Assembly: GCA_030248215.1 (NCBI GenBank) | Contig: JASANG010002919.1 | Span: forward strand, 1 to 64,000 | Length of the DNA stretch: 64,000 nt | Source of the DNA: Enoplolaimus lenunculus | Taxonomy: Eukaryota; Nematoda; Enoplea; Enoplida; Thoracostomopsidae | Direction: 5' to 3' | In this document: positions 35,005-48,263 of the stretch, in pieces | Layout: the number at the start of each line of letters is the position of its first letter | Position numbering within the stretch: the stretch's first letter is position 1 | Position numbers and translations under genes: made by a program | Notes under the pieces: generated by a model | What the model saw: only the letters and a program-made list of their open reading frames with translations | What the model was told of the DNA's origin: nothing | The model's database searches: none

Positions 35005-35853
35005 CAGGGTTGTTTTTTCCGGAAAAAATTATGAGCGGAAAAAATATTTTTTCCATTTTTTTGCGGAAAAATGGAAAAAATTCATTCTTTGTCTGAGTGA
35101 TCGGTTATGCCGCCCTTAGAGGGCGTTTTCCCAAAAATGCTTGCATTTTTAAACTTTTTGCATATTTGCGCTGATGACATCCCCTGATCATTCCAAGCCC
35201 AAATCTGAATTGTTAAAAAACTCCATTTTAAGGCCACAAGTTCAGCCCCTTGGGACCCAAGATTTTTTTCGATAAGTTGGACGAATTATATATCACTGAC
35301 CCGTTAGCCAGACATCTGATTGGGAAACATTTAATAACAATATTCGTCTTAGCTCCGTAACCTGTGTCCGATGTATAATTTGTATAATTTTTCGACAAAA
35401 TAATTTTGAGTCTAATGGAGGGTTTAAGTTTTGGCGTGGAATAATTGGAGGAGGTCATTACAACATCAGAAACTCATGAAATCCCAAGGCAGATTTGGGT
35501 TTTTCTGACATCAAAGCCTTTTAATTGCTGCAACCTCGCAAGCAAAGCAAGGCTGAAGCTAGACGTATTCTTTTGTTAAATCATACGGTAAAAACAAACT
35601 TTCATTTTTGAGCACCCTAAGTTTGACCCCACTGTCGACGAAACCTGGTAAGTGACCCGAACCAGTTGTATATGTAGTTTTGCATTGAATCTCTTGGCAA
35701 AGCATGCTGCAATTTTCGCTCTGTTTGGACGTATAATGTGTCCTGGGGGACATATCTAAAAACGTTATTTTATATCATTAGTTGCAAATTATATTTAAGA
35801 ATCGTTTAATATTTTTCCATTTTTTCCGTAATTTTTTCCGGCCAACAACCCTG
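35005..35853. mobile_element. Non-autonomous hAT element with 8-base target duplication
   Basis: Ends are CAGGGTTGTT and CCAACAACCCTG; inside them GGAAAAAATTATG pairs with GTAATTTTTTCC. The flanking eight bases are GGCAGAGG on the left and GGGAGAGG on the right, a 7 of 8 match expected for hAT insertion. At 849 bases it holds no transposase frame. Confidence 0.8.
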
Positions 35854-36349
35854 GGGAGAGGTATCTTGTTAAAGGGCTTCGCATCATGAAGATGTTTCTT
35901 GTTACAATGTGGTTATGACGCCAGTGTTGCCCAACAACGAAGATAGCATCCGTAATAAATTTTCCTTTAATATTTCGTCCAATGTAGGTATAGCGTCGTA
36001 ACAGTGATATAAACGTTTTATTAGCCTTAGCAAAAAACTTCAGATGTAACTACATTTCAGTCCGCGGACAAACGGTTCGCCTCTGATTTTTACATGGACC
36101 AAAACTGCGACCAGAAGGGCAAAGATGTTTTGCGGGGCTCTGTTACAACTAAATGTAGTTCAACTCAAATGAAACCTTTTATATGTTTCTGATTTATGGG
36201 TCTCCCACCAATATAAAAGTGAAATGATCTCCTGGGATTATTTTTGCGCAGAATATTTGGGTGTCGATATTTATATTAAACAAGCAGCCCCTAAAATGGT
36301 CAGAGAGGCGGGTGCGTATATCTTGTGTTAATTGGTTTAACCATATAAA

Positions 36350-37145
36350 TGACCAGTCGTAGTGGGACTACATTCATTGATGCGAAGCTCGAACACACGT
36401 AAGAAATTAAGGTAATATGCAAATTAGTCATTAGCTAACTATTCATTTATCGGTTTGGAGGTTTGTAAGCAATTTCCTCAGATTCCTCGCACCCAAAAAC
36501 CCTTCAGCCACCCTATAATTTTTGGAATAATTTAAAAAGTCCTAGTTTTGTTTTGTCAATTTAGCTAATATGCAAATTAGTTATTAGCTAACTATTCAAT
36601 TATCGGTTTTGGATGTTTGTAAACTATTTATTCGAATTCCATGCACCAAAAACCCTTTAGTGCTGAAATTATATTGCTTTTAACCTTAATAATTAGTAAA
36701 ATATTGTAAAAAGTCCTAATTTAGGCTTATAACCTATGCTAATATGCAAATTATCTATTAGCTAACTGCTCAATCATCAGTTTTGGAGGTTTGCAAACAG
36801 TCTACGCAGATTCCTCGCACCCAAAAACCCTTTAATGCTAAAATTAGATTGCTTCTAACTGTAATAATTAGTGAAATATTGTGGAAAGTACTAATTTAAG
36901 CTTAATTAATTATGCAAATTAGCCTGTAGCTAATAAACGGCTCAACATTTTAAAACCCCAATGCGAGGTTAACACTCCAGGATAATTGGCTTTCAAACAA
37001 AAAAAGTTTATCAAAATCGGTTCAGCCGTTCCTGAGATTCTTTTCGGACGGACAAACGGACAGACGGACGGACGGACATCCACCTTTCGACCCCCAAGTA
37101 CAAAACATAAAACGCTTCGCGAAACTCCGAGCTTCGCTCAATAAG
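36350..37145 (+). repeat. 0.8 kb repeat with internal tandem units, copy 2
   Basis: This matches 18485..19225. Near its ends GCGAAGCTCG (36384) and CGAGCTTCGC (about 37127) are inverted. The 3' part has a GACGGACGGACGG run after GGTTCAGCCGTTCCTGAG. Internal units of about 180 bases repeat TTAGTTATTAGCTAAC and CACCCAAAAACCC. Confidence 0.75.
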
Positions 37146-39150
37146 GAACATCGTGAGCATACATTTTTTTCTAGAAATGACCTCCTTTTTCTTGAACATT
37201 ACGGGGACAACGTATTTCGATTTTACTGATATAATTCTTGGGGAAACAACTTGACTGTCCTTACAGACTGGTTTGTTTCAACTGGGTGGTGCAACAGACT
37301 CTGTTTGCTATTTGGAGAGCAGGTTGCTTGCTCAACTTTGAAATTGAAATTGAATCACCGAAGCTTAGTTTAAAACAAATGTTTTTCGTTTTTTGTATAG
37401 GTTGAAAGTAAGATTTAAGAACTTCACTCTTTCAAAAATACTTCCGAGCGATCATTGAGCCGTCAAGAAACCCATTAGGTTTCAGTTTAAAAGACATTTA
37501 AAGGAAATAGACGCAGTTATCCGCAACGATATATAGTGTTCATTACATGTGTTAAATTTCAAAGTTTAACTTATATAGGCTATAAACTGTGTTAAACTTA
37601 TGTCATAAACCAGGGGCTTGAACAACACTTGGTAGTGTTTTTGTCAGTAAACCTTCTCTCTCTTAAGCACAGATTTTTTTGCTGCAAAATTTACCCACAT
37701 GAGTGTTCTAGCTCAAATTTGAGCCTATATCTCGGCTCACTTCGAAATGTGCAAAAAGTTCCTTTGTGCTTTTTATATAAAATGCTACGTTAGTGGATAA
37801 GTGTGCCTTCGGTATTTACTCCAGCAGAAGATGAAGGTCCGGCTTTGGTAGAAATTTTGCCGAAGGCTCCGTCGATAAAGGTGTCGCAGCTCCGATAATT
37901 CGCCTATCCGACTGATCCCAGCAGCATAAGTAGGCTGGGACTATTATACATGGTAAAGAGTTCGTGCCAGTTTGAAAAGAGTACTTGCTTCAAACTGAAA
38001 TCAAACGTGTAGGCGTTTATATATTATTTTGCGATACCTCTATGCCAAGGACGCTTCCAGCTATAGAGTACAAAAAACTCAACGGAATGTAGTATTTTTG
38101 ATATCGTTTGGTTTGGGAATAAGTAAGTCGTCAATAGATTTTACATAAATCCTATGCAGATTGTGTTTTTCAATATTTTGAATTGGAATGTTTTAATGGA
38201 CACTTTTGACAGATTCCAATCGAGTATTAAAAGTAAACTAGCTTAACGGACATTGTGCAACTATTTGAATTCGCGTTCAAAACGAATAATACCATGCTAG
38301 TTTGAATCGATTTCAATGGCTGTTTGAATTTCAAACAGTGCCCGTTAAAATTAGTCGACTTTTGAGTTACTTCTGGTTTATGCTTTTCAACATAAAGCGA
38401 CTCTGATTTTGAAATATTTTAACGTTTTCGTTTTAAATTTTTAAATTTTACTATTGTGTTGTCGTGGTTATAATGAACTGCATTTTTTAAGTATCGTGCG
38501 ATACAGGTATCATTTTGGAGGCCTGCGAAGTTATTATATGCAGGCGAGATTGTGAAAGTTTTATTGTCTCATCAAAAGCTATAGTTTTCGAATTTTATAG
38601 AAATATTTTGAATTATTTTTCAATTATAATGCTGGCTAAACTGGTTTAATGACGCAATGAATCAGTATAATTGCAGCATTGCATTCAGCGGCGCATAGTA
38701 TACCTAAACTAATTTTACTAAGGCCCTGAGCTGAGAAAAAGTTCAAATATTAAAACGTAACCTTCTTCCACTTCAATACGGTTTCAACGGAAACGTGTCA
38801 ACTAGGAATCGACTAGACAAAAGGTTCATAGGTACTGGGGTATGTCTCCCGAGTAGAGAATGTTAAGTAGACACGTATATTTCCAGGTTCGACATACCAG
38901 GAAATCGCGACAAAAGCAGTTTTCAACACAATTATAAGGAAATCTCGTTTATACACTCTGCTAAAATGTGCAAACGTAGATGTTCCATAAGCGAACGCTT
39001 CTTATCGTTTATCAAGACAATATTTTATCATCAAACCGAACAGCTTTTTCAAAACGCGAAGAGCGTTTTGCATTTCTGACACGAGTCAAAGTAAATATTA
39101 ATTTTTAGTAAAGTCTACTATATTCGCAGTATTTTGCTACAATATAAATA
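37146..39150. other. No gene recognised; upstream side of the secreted-protein gene
   Basis: AT-rich, apparently single-copy sequence. A good 3' splice-type site (CTACTATATTCGCAG, ending 39129) lies 21 bases before the next gene's ATG, so an upstream non-coding exon or spliced leader is possible. Confidence 0.4.
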
Positions 39151-42100
39151 ATGAATGGAATTCTGGCAATTTTCGTTGTTGTTTCGACAATTTGTCTCGC
39201 CGTGACAGATGCAGGAATTAATTCTTCGTCTGACTTTTGGGGAGCAATTTACGCTGAGTACTATTCAGTTTGTGTTTTTGTGTGAAATCAAACTTGTTTT
39301 TATGTGGATTCCCATGATTAATATTTTAAACTTTGTTAATATATTTTCTTTTAGCTACTTTTACGTTAATAATGCAGTCAAATTCGAATTCAATATAATC
39401 ACCAATCCAAATTATTGCCTACTCAATTTTGTGTTATCCCAAAAGCGTAAAATCGAATACTGTAGTGACCCGAATAGAGTGGAGGGTAATAAGAGGGTCC
39501 CTCATTTTGAGTTCTAATCAGTAGGAGTAGTGTTCCTAATAAGAGTCCGTAAGCTGTTGGAATCTGTAAACCATAATTAAAGTCCATAAATGTCAATTAT
39601 CCCTAATTATAGCGCATTAACAACTCCAGGACGAAATAAAGTTGAGTTCGAAACTTTAAAACGTTACTAAATTTTGAAAGTAATTCCTTTAACCTTGCAT
39701 TATCGCTCAAGCTTTTGATACAAGACATAAACATTTAATTCAACGGATAGTTGCAATACCGGATGCATATCAGTGACGAGGTGCGGCGGAGGGCTCGTTA
39801 AAAATAAATCACAGTCGGTAACCGAAAAACAGGAAGTACTCTCTGGAGAGGCCAAATAAATAACAGTCCCCCTGTTATTCGGGTCGCTACAGTACTAAGT
39901 TTCTGGCTGTATTTCAAGTGTATCGGAATTGGAACTCACCTTTATCAGAAAATATTCATATAAGGGTTTTAACGTGTGCCACGATCGATCTACCACACAG
40001 CAACACATGATGATACGTTTGTATTCGAAATGAATAAAAAAATTGCGTCTGGCTCTTCACTCGCTTCAGTCTTGAGATTTTCTGTGCAATTGACCTGTTT
40101 GGAATCTATATAATTGCCACATGCCGGGCAAACTTAGTTGCACAAAGGCTGCGCAAACCATTGTGCAAAGCATAGCTATAAATGTACAAAGAAATCCAAT
40201 GTTTTAATCCACACCAAAGTGTCCAAGATCAATCGCTGACACTTCGTGAACACGAATTTCAAACGCTTCCCTATGTATTAGCCTATGCAGAAGATTGCGC
40301 CTAGAATTTTAAGTCTCGGCGAATCAAATTTTAACATTAATGTATTGACAAATCTAAACCAAATTCTTAAAAGTGGGAATTTAACCGAAAACCGATGAGC
40401 TTAGTTCTGCACCTATTTTGATGCATGGCCGGAAACTTTCAATATTTTTAGCAATCCAGATGCCAAATTTCTGAGCAAAATCGAAAAATGTTACTATCGT
40501 GAAACCCGGAAGTTTATGCGACAAGTCTATCGAACAAACAAACAATTGTTCAAATCTGAAGGATTAAAAATGTAAGTGATGTCTTGAGTTTAGGTATTTA
40601 CAATAGTGCATGTTTTTTGATGTTTTTTCTGCTAACCGCCGCTACTAGTGTTAGAGCTCTGAATAAATAAATTATGATCGTAGGCTCGAGCACGGCAATA
40701 TGTAGCACGAGAGGAGCGCGGCAGGATGGGGGTTCAGCCCCGCAGAAAAATGTTGCCCTCAGCAAAATTTTAACCTCGCTTGTAGGTCTTTCAAAATCAA
40801 AAATATGAACCTGCTAAAATTGCAGCATGTTGAGCTGGCAATTGTCTTGAGGCACTGGATGGGCGCCTAACCTGAGGTCGCTCTCACCTCTTTTTGACAT
40901 GTTATACAGAGAGCATAAGAACTGTTAAACACTACACATTGTCTATTATTTCGCGTATAGGTACCTAAACTGTTTGGTTGTTTGTTGCTTCCAATACAGG
41001 TATATGTTTTTATGTGTTGTGTCATACGGCCGCTTGATTCAGTTTTCAACCGACTATTAGCCGTTTGGTTGGGTTTAGTTCGTAAACCCACAATCCCAGC
41101 AACTCCTTTTGTAACCAAAAATAGCACACGACGATATCTACAACTTACGAGCGATATTTGCCGAAAACTTTCTTTTGCGCGACAAATTGTTTGGTTCGAG
41201 CTTTAAACGTTATGAAATCCAATTGCAGTCTGACCTTAACTAGTCGCGTAACACAATCTGTGCCAAATTATGCCTTGGGGTACAACATATATACTCAATG
41301 AGAAAAGGGGTTAATTGCTGTTAGAATATCGGTAAATTTTGGCAATAAACCTATTTATCAGCTTAACACTTCGATGTCAGTAAAAAGTAATGTAGGTGGT
41401 GTGTTTCGAAATATGTGCCACAGCTGTGCACAGGTTCCACCAATTAAAATCACTGCACATAAAATACACGCCGGGTAAGATAAAATTTTTACTCGCCGCT
41501 AAATTTATAGTTGAAGCCAAGGGCTGATCATCTCAAATAGACCCTTGTAAAGATCAGGGGCGGAACGTTTATCTGCGAAGCTGCAATAGAGTAGCATAAG
41601 TTTTGTACATTTTTTGCTTAGGCTTAGACATAGGCTTAGGAATATGTTTATACTACTGTGTGGCCCTGTTCTATATATTGGCTTTCTCAAATGAGTATAG
41701 CAGTTACCACCACTCACTGATAGCTTCTAAAGTTCCCACATTCTTAATGTAAAGGACGGACAGCGAAATTTGTACAGAAGTAGGATTAATTCAATTGCGA
41801 AAAAGATACAAAGTTTGCAGATAAATATTTCCTAAACTCGAAAAATATCAGATCTATTGCAAACTGGTGTGATTATGTGCCACACACAGTTGAGAATTAT
41901 GGCAACCTGTGCTCACTACATTCAATGATTATAAAGCTGTCCATTTGTGATCTTGGTCTGTATTCTCAAAAAAGTGTGTAGAACCTATCATCAGTTGGTA
42001 ACAGGTCTTGTAGCATTGAAACCATTAAAAATGATGAGGTAGGTTTGAAATTTAGCACATTTTTCGAATTTGATTTTCTTACTTCCATCCATGCCAATTT

Positions 42101-43310
42101 TGAATTTCGCTATTATACAGAGTTCGCCAGTTTGAAAACCGATCGCTTACTAGGATAGATGCAATGCACATTTGAGAACTGAGCTATAAACATCAAACCG
42201 TTTTTTTTTCAGGAGAGACATAAACAGAGCTGCAAGACCCAATGGTTCCGGATCAATTGGTCCATGTGGAAAGGCACAGTTTACACCTGCGTTGACTGAT
42301 TCTATTAAAAGTCTTGGTCAGTGTGCTGCGACGGTAAGAATATAGAGATTTCCAGGCACGAATGGTCCGACAGATTCAAGTTGTCGCAGTTAAAAAGATG
42401 TATACAAGGGGACAGGGGATTATCCCCCTGGAAATTTCTGAAACATGTCGAAAAAGGCATATTGTATAGTGTAGTATAAAATTGTAGAATTAGAAAATTT
42501 TTTTGCTCGCTACGTTGTATCGCAAAATACTTTTAGACATAGTTATCCCCTTTCGATATGAAAGTTTACTCTATTCATTAACGGACTCGAATTACTGATA
42601 CGGACTCTTATATTGATTACGACTCGAAATTGGAACCCCTTTTTATTATCGTGTCTTGCTCTCTTATTGTGTGACGAATTGTCGTAGATTCGTATTCAGT
42701 TCTATTTGCCAAACTGCAAATCTGTATACTTGTACACAGTTTATTGAGCCCGTAATATACTATACTATTACAGTTTATATGTGTTCAAATTCTGCGTTGT
42801 TCTGCAGACAACTGCTAAAGGTTTATACGATCGGGTCAGCGACCCTTAATTCAAGCAAAATCTTTTCTATGTTTGCATTTACACAATGTGTCGATCTTTG
42901 TTTTGCGTCTCACTGTTTTAATTCAATTTTTTATATGTTGCAAAATTTATTTTTGCCTGCAATGGACTGGAGATATATCTATGTCGTGTTTGAGAACGCC
43001 TTTTTCTACACTTTTAATACTAGAAGTCAGGTGAAATAGTAATAAAGTGAATCTTGATTGAAGCATGCAGATACATTGTAACGTATACTTGCGATAGTTC
43101 TGTGTTTTACGGTATCAGGGTCCCCCGCGCGAAAACTTGTCAGATGGAACCTCCTTCTTAGTGGTGCAGTAGTTCATCCAAACAAAATTGGTGTACATAC
43201 GCGGGTGCGTTAGTGCGATTTGAAAAACATTTAATATTTATTGGTATTTTATTTTATAGACGCCAACAGTACCCGAAAGTGTGAATGACTGTTTCACAAC
43301 ATGTGCTTAA
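39151..43310 (+). CDS. Small secreted cysteine-containing protein, family unknown (4 exons)
   Basis: Proposed exons are 39151..39257, 40452..40571, 42213..42333 and 43260..43310. All are GT-AG, phases 2, 2 and 0 fit, and the product has 132 residues. The start MNGILAIFVVVSTICLAV looks like a signal peptide with likely cleavage after VTDA (residue 21). The mature part of about 111 residues is basic and has five cysteines (KCYY, GPCG, GQCA, DCFTTCA) and a stretch EKCYYRETRKFMRQVYRTNK. I recognise no known domain. The exon 1 donor (GA then GTACTA) was chosen because it joins exon 2 in frame; a second donor ten bases later would not. A candidate AATAAA lies at 44234-44239. The role is probably extracellular. 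The model rests on splice signals and frame only, so exon 1 is the least certain part. Confidence 0.62.
39461..39891. mobile_element. TGTAGTGACCCGAATA repeat, copy 2 (solo-LTR-like or MITE)
   Basis: It begins TGTAGTGACCCGAATA and ends TATTCGGGTCGCTACA. It is about 130 bases longer than the copy at 34628. No internal genes are present. It lies in intron 1 of the secreted-protein gene. Confidence 0.65.
41556..41669. mobile_element. MITE with AGGGGCGGA ends, short copy
   Basis: It begins CAGGGGCGGAACG and ends GTGTGGCCCTG, with GCTTAGGCTTAGAC-type hexamers inside. It belongs to the family at 4702, 5690 and 48264 and lies in an intron of the secreted-protein gene. Confidence 0.65.
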
Positions 43311-44989
43311 AGAACTGGTACGTTTCTGGCAAGTGGCAAACCAAGTAGCCAATTTGCCTACGTATTACGTATTATATTAAGATTGTGGCGTATCGTAACA
43401 AAGAAGCATATTCTTGGGGAGCAAACACTAAAAACTGCGTACCATATCTTTGTCTTTCTGCCCCGTGAAAAATTTTTGGTTCCGCCGCTGGCAGTATGTA
43501 TGTCGTAGTGCAAATTGCTACGCAGGGTATTTGGCTACAGCCGGAACTCTCAGCTGTATGTGTGAGTATACATGCGGTGGCTACCAGCAAGCAGTAAAGT
43601 GCCCTCTTGAGCGTGATATGTATATACCAGTGATGTACAAAATAGTTACATGAAAATTAAAGCAAAAGTACTCATCAGGTTGATACGAAGTAGTGATTTC
43701 AGTCGTGTCACACTGTTGTTTTAGGCGTAGCAAGATACCCTGCATGGCAATTTACGCTGCAACATATTTACCGGGGGAAGCTTGCCGCCAGTTGAATATC
43801 TTTTATATCATGCGGTATAATATCAAATTGATTATTCTAAACTGAAACACTCACAATACATTGGCTTTCTCCGCGAAAACATTTAAACAAGCTCGGGTCT
43901 TAACACAAATTTTATGAACTGTAAATTATATGTGCACAATAATATACTTATAGAGCATCATACGGGAATACTTCTTAGTTTGAAAAATATAAAGTTTTCG
44001 CCTTTTCTACAAAAAATTTCAATGTTAAGGCAGATTGATTTTCACTTTACTGTAGGAATTTCTGTATTATTTTAATTTCAGTTTTACGCTTGGTTACAGG
44101 AACAGAATATAACGCGAAATGGTTGAAATTCTTCGAACGGCCTATATAAATGTCTTAATACAAAAGTTGCATATATATACAAATATATTTTCTTTTCATC
44201 GCGGATTTAGCTTGATGTCTTTTATTTACATGAAATAAAAAAGCACAAAAATTGGTCGGAACGACAATGCACAAATTAGCAATCGGTATTGGTCTGTTAG
44301 AGGCGTATACCAGCTGTATTAACTTAGATTTCGTGTCATTTATTATTGCGAGTATGTGTTTAGATCGATATCGTTAGTTGTTAATTATACACTTATGCAT
44401 TTGTAACCCAAACAGCTGCGGAGTTTAGCTGACCTGTATTCTTGTCCCATACTCTCTGATGTGTATAGCAACTATCATCAGTTAGTAATAGGTTTTCAAA
44501 CTCACTAACTATTGAAGTCGTTGAACTCAAAATCGGTACTGGAGTATATCAAATTGGTGAGAGATGCTATACATATGTCAGCCAGAATATGGGCCCTGAA
44601 TTGAATCGATATATTCTTATTATAGATGAGCACCAGATATCCGGATATAAAAAAATCCGGATATAAAAAATCCGGATAGGTATCCGTAGTGAAATATGTA
44701 TCCGGATATGCGCCGGCTATCCAAAATGCTATTGTGTAAAAAATTTTGGAATAATTTGCATTGTAGCTGGAGCTGACGAAATGATATTCTGTATTCAAGC
44801 GTCAGTTAGACTCAGAATAATGACTCAGTGCGTCGCTTCTACGCAGTAATATACATGAAAAATATAGATTTCTGAACTGTTGAAAATACATTTTTGGTTC
44901 CGCAGTAGTCGATATAAGATCACAAAAAGCGAAAGTATGTATTCAACTCTCAAAACATTAAAATTTATTAATTTTAATCATCAGGGGAG
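43311..44989. other. No gene recognised; pieces of a TATCCGGATA repeat
   Basis: Apart from the candidate poly(A) signal at 44234 the only structure seen is a cluster of ATCCGGATA motifs at 44635-44725. The same motif returns at 46135-46195, so the repeats between may be inserted into one larger element. Confidence 0.45.
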
Positions 44990-45725
44990 GTTATGAGTTG
45001 CCAAATCGGCATATGTTCCGATATATTAATACTAGAGCGGATCCTGAAGATTTAGACCAATATTACTTTTAACAATATAACAACAAAAAGATATTCTTAA
45101 AAGACTCTTTTTAAATGAAAACCAAGCTTAAGCCTAAGCCAAGCAGATAATATTAGCCTAAAATTTAAGTCTACTGTATTGCTGTATAATGAAAAGCTGG
45201 CACTATCGAGTTCAGAGAAGGGGGGTGCGGGGCGGCGCACGCCATCTCTTAAGAAATGTTTTTGTAATAAAATGGTACGTAAAGGTCCTCCTTACCTTTT
45301 ACAATTATTCATTTCAGGAAATTATTTGTGATAAAATGATAAGTTCCTCCCTACCTTACAATTTCCCCCTCAGAAACTTTTCCTGTAAAAAATTTATATG
45401 GTCCCTACATTAAAACTTACCCCTCAGAAAAATTTTTGCTGCAAAATTACGACCGAAAGCATTCGCGAGCCTAACCCATGTCAGAAGTTTGTGGATCCGC
45501 CATTGAAAGCGGGGCACCACTAAAACTAAAATGGGCTGATGTTTGTACGAGTTTCCGTAAGTATATTTGAAAGTGGTTCTTTCTTCTTGGAACGTAAATT
45601 GACAAGCGTATATATAGTTCGAGAGAAGGTGAGATTCCATAGAAATTCTTATGCATTGGTCTAAACCAGACGGAGACAAACCAAGCCAACTCAATTCAGG
45701 TGGCCAACGCAAGTATTTATTAGTC
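44990..45725 (+). repeat. About 0.7 kb dispersed repeat with internal subrepeats, copy B
   Basis: Collinear with 9651..10373, from TCAGGGGAGGTTATGAG through CAGACGGAGACAAACCAA to GCCAACGCAAG. It has the same TACCTTACAATTT and CCCCTCAGAAA subrepeats. Confidence 0.65.
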
Positions 45726-46802
45726 ACTAACAATTATAAGGTTTGTTACCCTAGACTAAAGTCCTTCCCACCCGTCCTTGGCGGATTCCCCTTATGGTTG
45801 ATCGAAGTCGACTACAAGGTCTAGGGATGCTAACTCCGTTCATCCAAGTTCGGGATGGGGTTTTCCATCCCAGGCTCGCAGTGCGCTCGCACTTATAGCG
45901 TAATCAGCGCCGGACCTCAGAAGTGTTGAACCAATGACACTTGATAAAATTCCTTGCCGGCTATGGACCGGCCAACACCTAAAGACCACATTCTTGTCAC
46001 GAAAACCATTCGGGGCTAAAAGACATATCCTAGCGCATTCCTGTCCCAGGTTTTGACCATCCTTAAAAGTTAAAGCAAGTGCTTAAAAGAAAGGAAAATT
46101 GCTGTTCGCAAACCCAAAAACGCAAAATCAAGTTTCGGATATCCGTAATAGAAAATTTAATTTCGGATATCCGGATATTCGTGTATGAAAAACTAACCCA
46201 TGTCCATCACTAATTGTTATAGCTACAGCAAGTAAAACCTTAAAATTTGCAGTTCTACATCTTATTACTCCAATGATTTTGAAATTTTCAGCTCACTTTT
46301 GTTTTAATTTTGCACACATCTGTTGACGACAGAACTAGGAGTATAGAAACGGAGCGATAGCGGCGATACACTCCCCTCACTGTAAATTCCAGTGTCCGTT
46401 GATCTTAGCTCAGATTGAGTTGAATCCACTCAGAAGCCTGAGCTCTGCAAATCTTTCAGAACTCAGAGTTCTGGATGGATCATAAATGAATAATTCGCTC
46501 TCTGGGTTGATTAATCGACTCGTCATCGGAATTTACAGTTCACCCAAAATTTTAAGCAAAAAAGTTATCTTTAGACTTTAAAATATTAACCCTTCCGGAT
46601 ACTATATAGAGGTCAGAAACATTTTTACACAAGGCTATTGAAATCGTGGCTACGCCCCGGTTCACAGAAGTTGTATATGAAAATATTGAAAATGAAAGCA
46701 CATAGATGTTACCTAAGAAAAAAGTTGGATTTTGCAAATAAAGCAAAGATTCATTTTTCGCAAATTAATACACCTTGCGATAGCCACCACATTGATTTCA
46801 AA
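45726..46802. other. Repeat-like sequence, no gene
   Basis: Bases about 45820-45960 contain GGATGGGGTTTTCCATCCC, a small palindrome, and are GC-richer than their surroundings. ATCCGGATA motifs follow at 46135-46195. I recognise no coding exon. Confidence 0.4.
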
Positions 46803-47010
46803 CATAGTGCTCTACAAAAATGGCGAGTCAAATTGACTCTCTCCGAAATAGGCTTTTCCTGACTACACAAACTGAGTCAAAATTCGACTCCGCCAGAATC
46901 AAATTGAGTCGAATTTGACTCAGGCGGAGTCGCATTTTGACTGAATTTGTGTAGCCAGGCAAAGCCTATTTCGGAGAGTGTCAATTTGACTCACCATTTT
47001 TAGCAGTGTA
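46803..47010. mobile_element. Hairpin MITE of the AGTCAAATTTGACT family
   Basis: The two halves are near reverse complements: GCGAGTCAAATTGACTCTC on the left pairs with the mirrored sequence ending GACTCACCATTTTTAGCA on the right, around a TTTGACTCAGGCGGAGTC core. The whole element can fold into one long stem. Confidence 0.8.
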
Positions 47011-47812
47011 TATATAATGTTAGCAATGGTTTGGCAAAATTTCGATTTTCCCCCACAACTAAGAGTGTTTTTATTCGATGAAGAAAAGCTTTGCTGCTGT
47101 CCGATGACTTTTGTGTTTACGAAATACTCTGCATATATAATTAAGCTTTTATTTGATGATCAGTTCAATAAAAAAAATAAAAGTTATGATTTTTGCTCGA
47201 TGGTTCATTTTGTGTTTGCGTGGCAAGCGTTGGTTGGTATATACGTTAATAAAACAAAAACTGTTAATTGACCCTCGCTGGACACAAAATTTTGCGTGCC
47301 AAGTTTAAGGTAGCCCTAAACTCATTTCTTTACTTCCTATTACGACTAAAAATAATTTGAATATCGCATTAGATTTAGATTTTATCCATGTACAGGTTAA
47401 CTTGCGTGCTGTGTAGCTAACCGTTAAATTTAGCTTCCCGGCGGGCTCCGGCCTGGCCCTCATATTGGGCCCACGCGCCTAAGCGGACAGGGGCCGGGCC
47501 GCCAGCCGAAATAAAAATCGCACCAGTTTCCGACACCAGAGCCTAAGCCTTAAAGTTGTGTTTAATATTTTTATTGGCCGTCTATATATAGCTTGTATAC
47601 ACCTCATTAGAGGACATTTTTCAAATCAAATTTGATTCTCTCTGTTATTGGTGGAATATAGGGGTTGGCCAAACTTTTGCAATTGGCTCAGACGGATTTC
47701 AAAGTATAATGGTGTCATTAAACAATCATTAAACGTTATCTTCAGTTTGCATCAAGAACCGCCGTAATGTATATTAAATTAACCGTTGACACATTGCGGC
47801 AACTAGCGGCGG
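47011..47812. other. No gene recognised
   Basis: Mostly AT-rich sequence. A GC-rich patch at about 47435-47515 (GGCGGGCTCCGGCCTGGCCC) stands out but has no open exon or recognised motif. Confidence 0.4.
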
Positions 47813-48150
47813 ATCCAAGAATTTCTGACGGAGGGGGTGAATGGTAAATGTTATGAATCGCAAAATTTGTAAGGTAGAAACTTTATCATTTTATCACCAA
47901 AAAATTTTCTGGGGTGGAAATAATGTAAGATAGGGAGAGACCTTATCATTTTATCACCAAAAAATTTGTGAGGTGGAAAAATTGCAAGGTAAAGACCTTA
48001 TCACTATGACAAAAAATTCTGAAGGAAAAATGCGGGACCTTTTTTTCAAAACATTTTCTGAGGAAATGTAATTGTAAGGTAGGGAGTAGGGAGGGATCTT
48101 ACTATTTTATCGCAGAAAATTTCTGATGGGTGGCGTGGCCCGTCCACCCT
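47813..48150 (-). repeat. Subrepeat element, reversed copy C
   Basis: Reads as the reverse of the 9895-10165 block: ATCCAAGAATTTCTGACGG at the left, repeated CCTTATCATTTTATCACC and AATTGTAAGGTAGGGAG units inside. Confidence 0.6.
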
Positions 48151-48263
48151 GAACAATTGAAGATAAATGTACTACTGCTTCCGCAAGCGCAAAACGTTGA
48201 TTTTATGATTGTCTATGGAAAAATGACACTGGGATAATCAAATTACTATTTTAGTATCATCGC

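Noticed and set aside
34628-39891. One LTR retrotransposon with LTRs at 34628 and 39461
   Set aside because: The two similar repeats are 4.5 kb apart but differ in length, and the sequence between them shows no retrotransposon genes and contains unrelated elements; separate insertions are simpler.
42656-43039. Plus-strand 127-codon frame in an intron of the secreted-protein gene
   Set aside because: AT-rich, no ATG-supported context or homology, and the flanking exons splice in frame without it.
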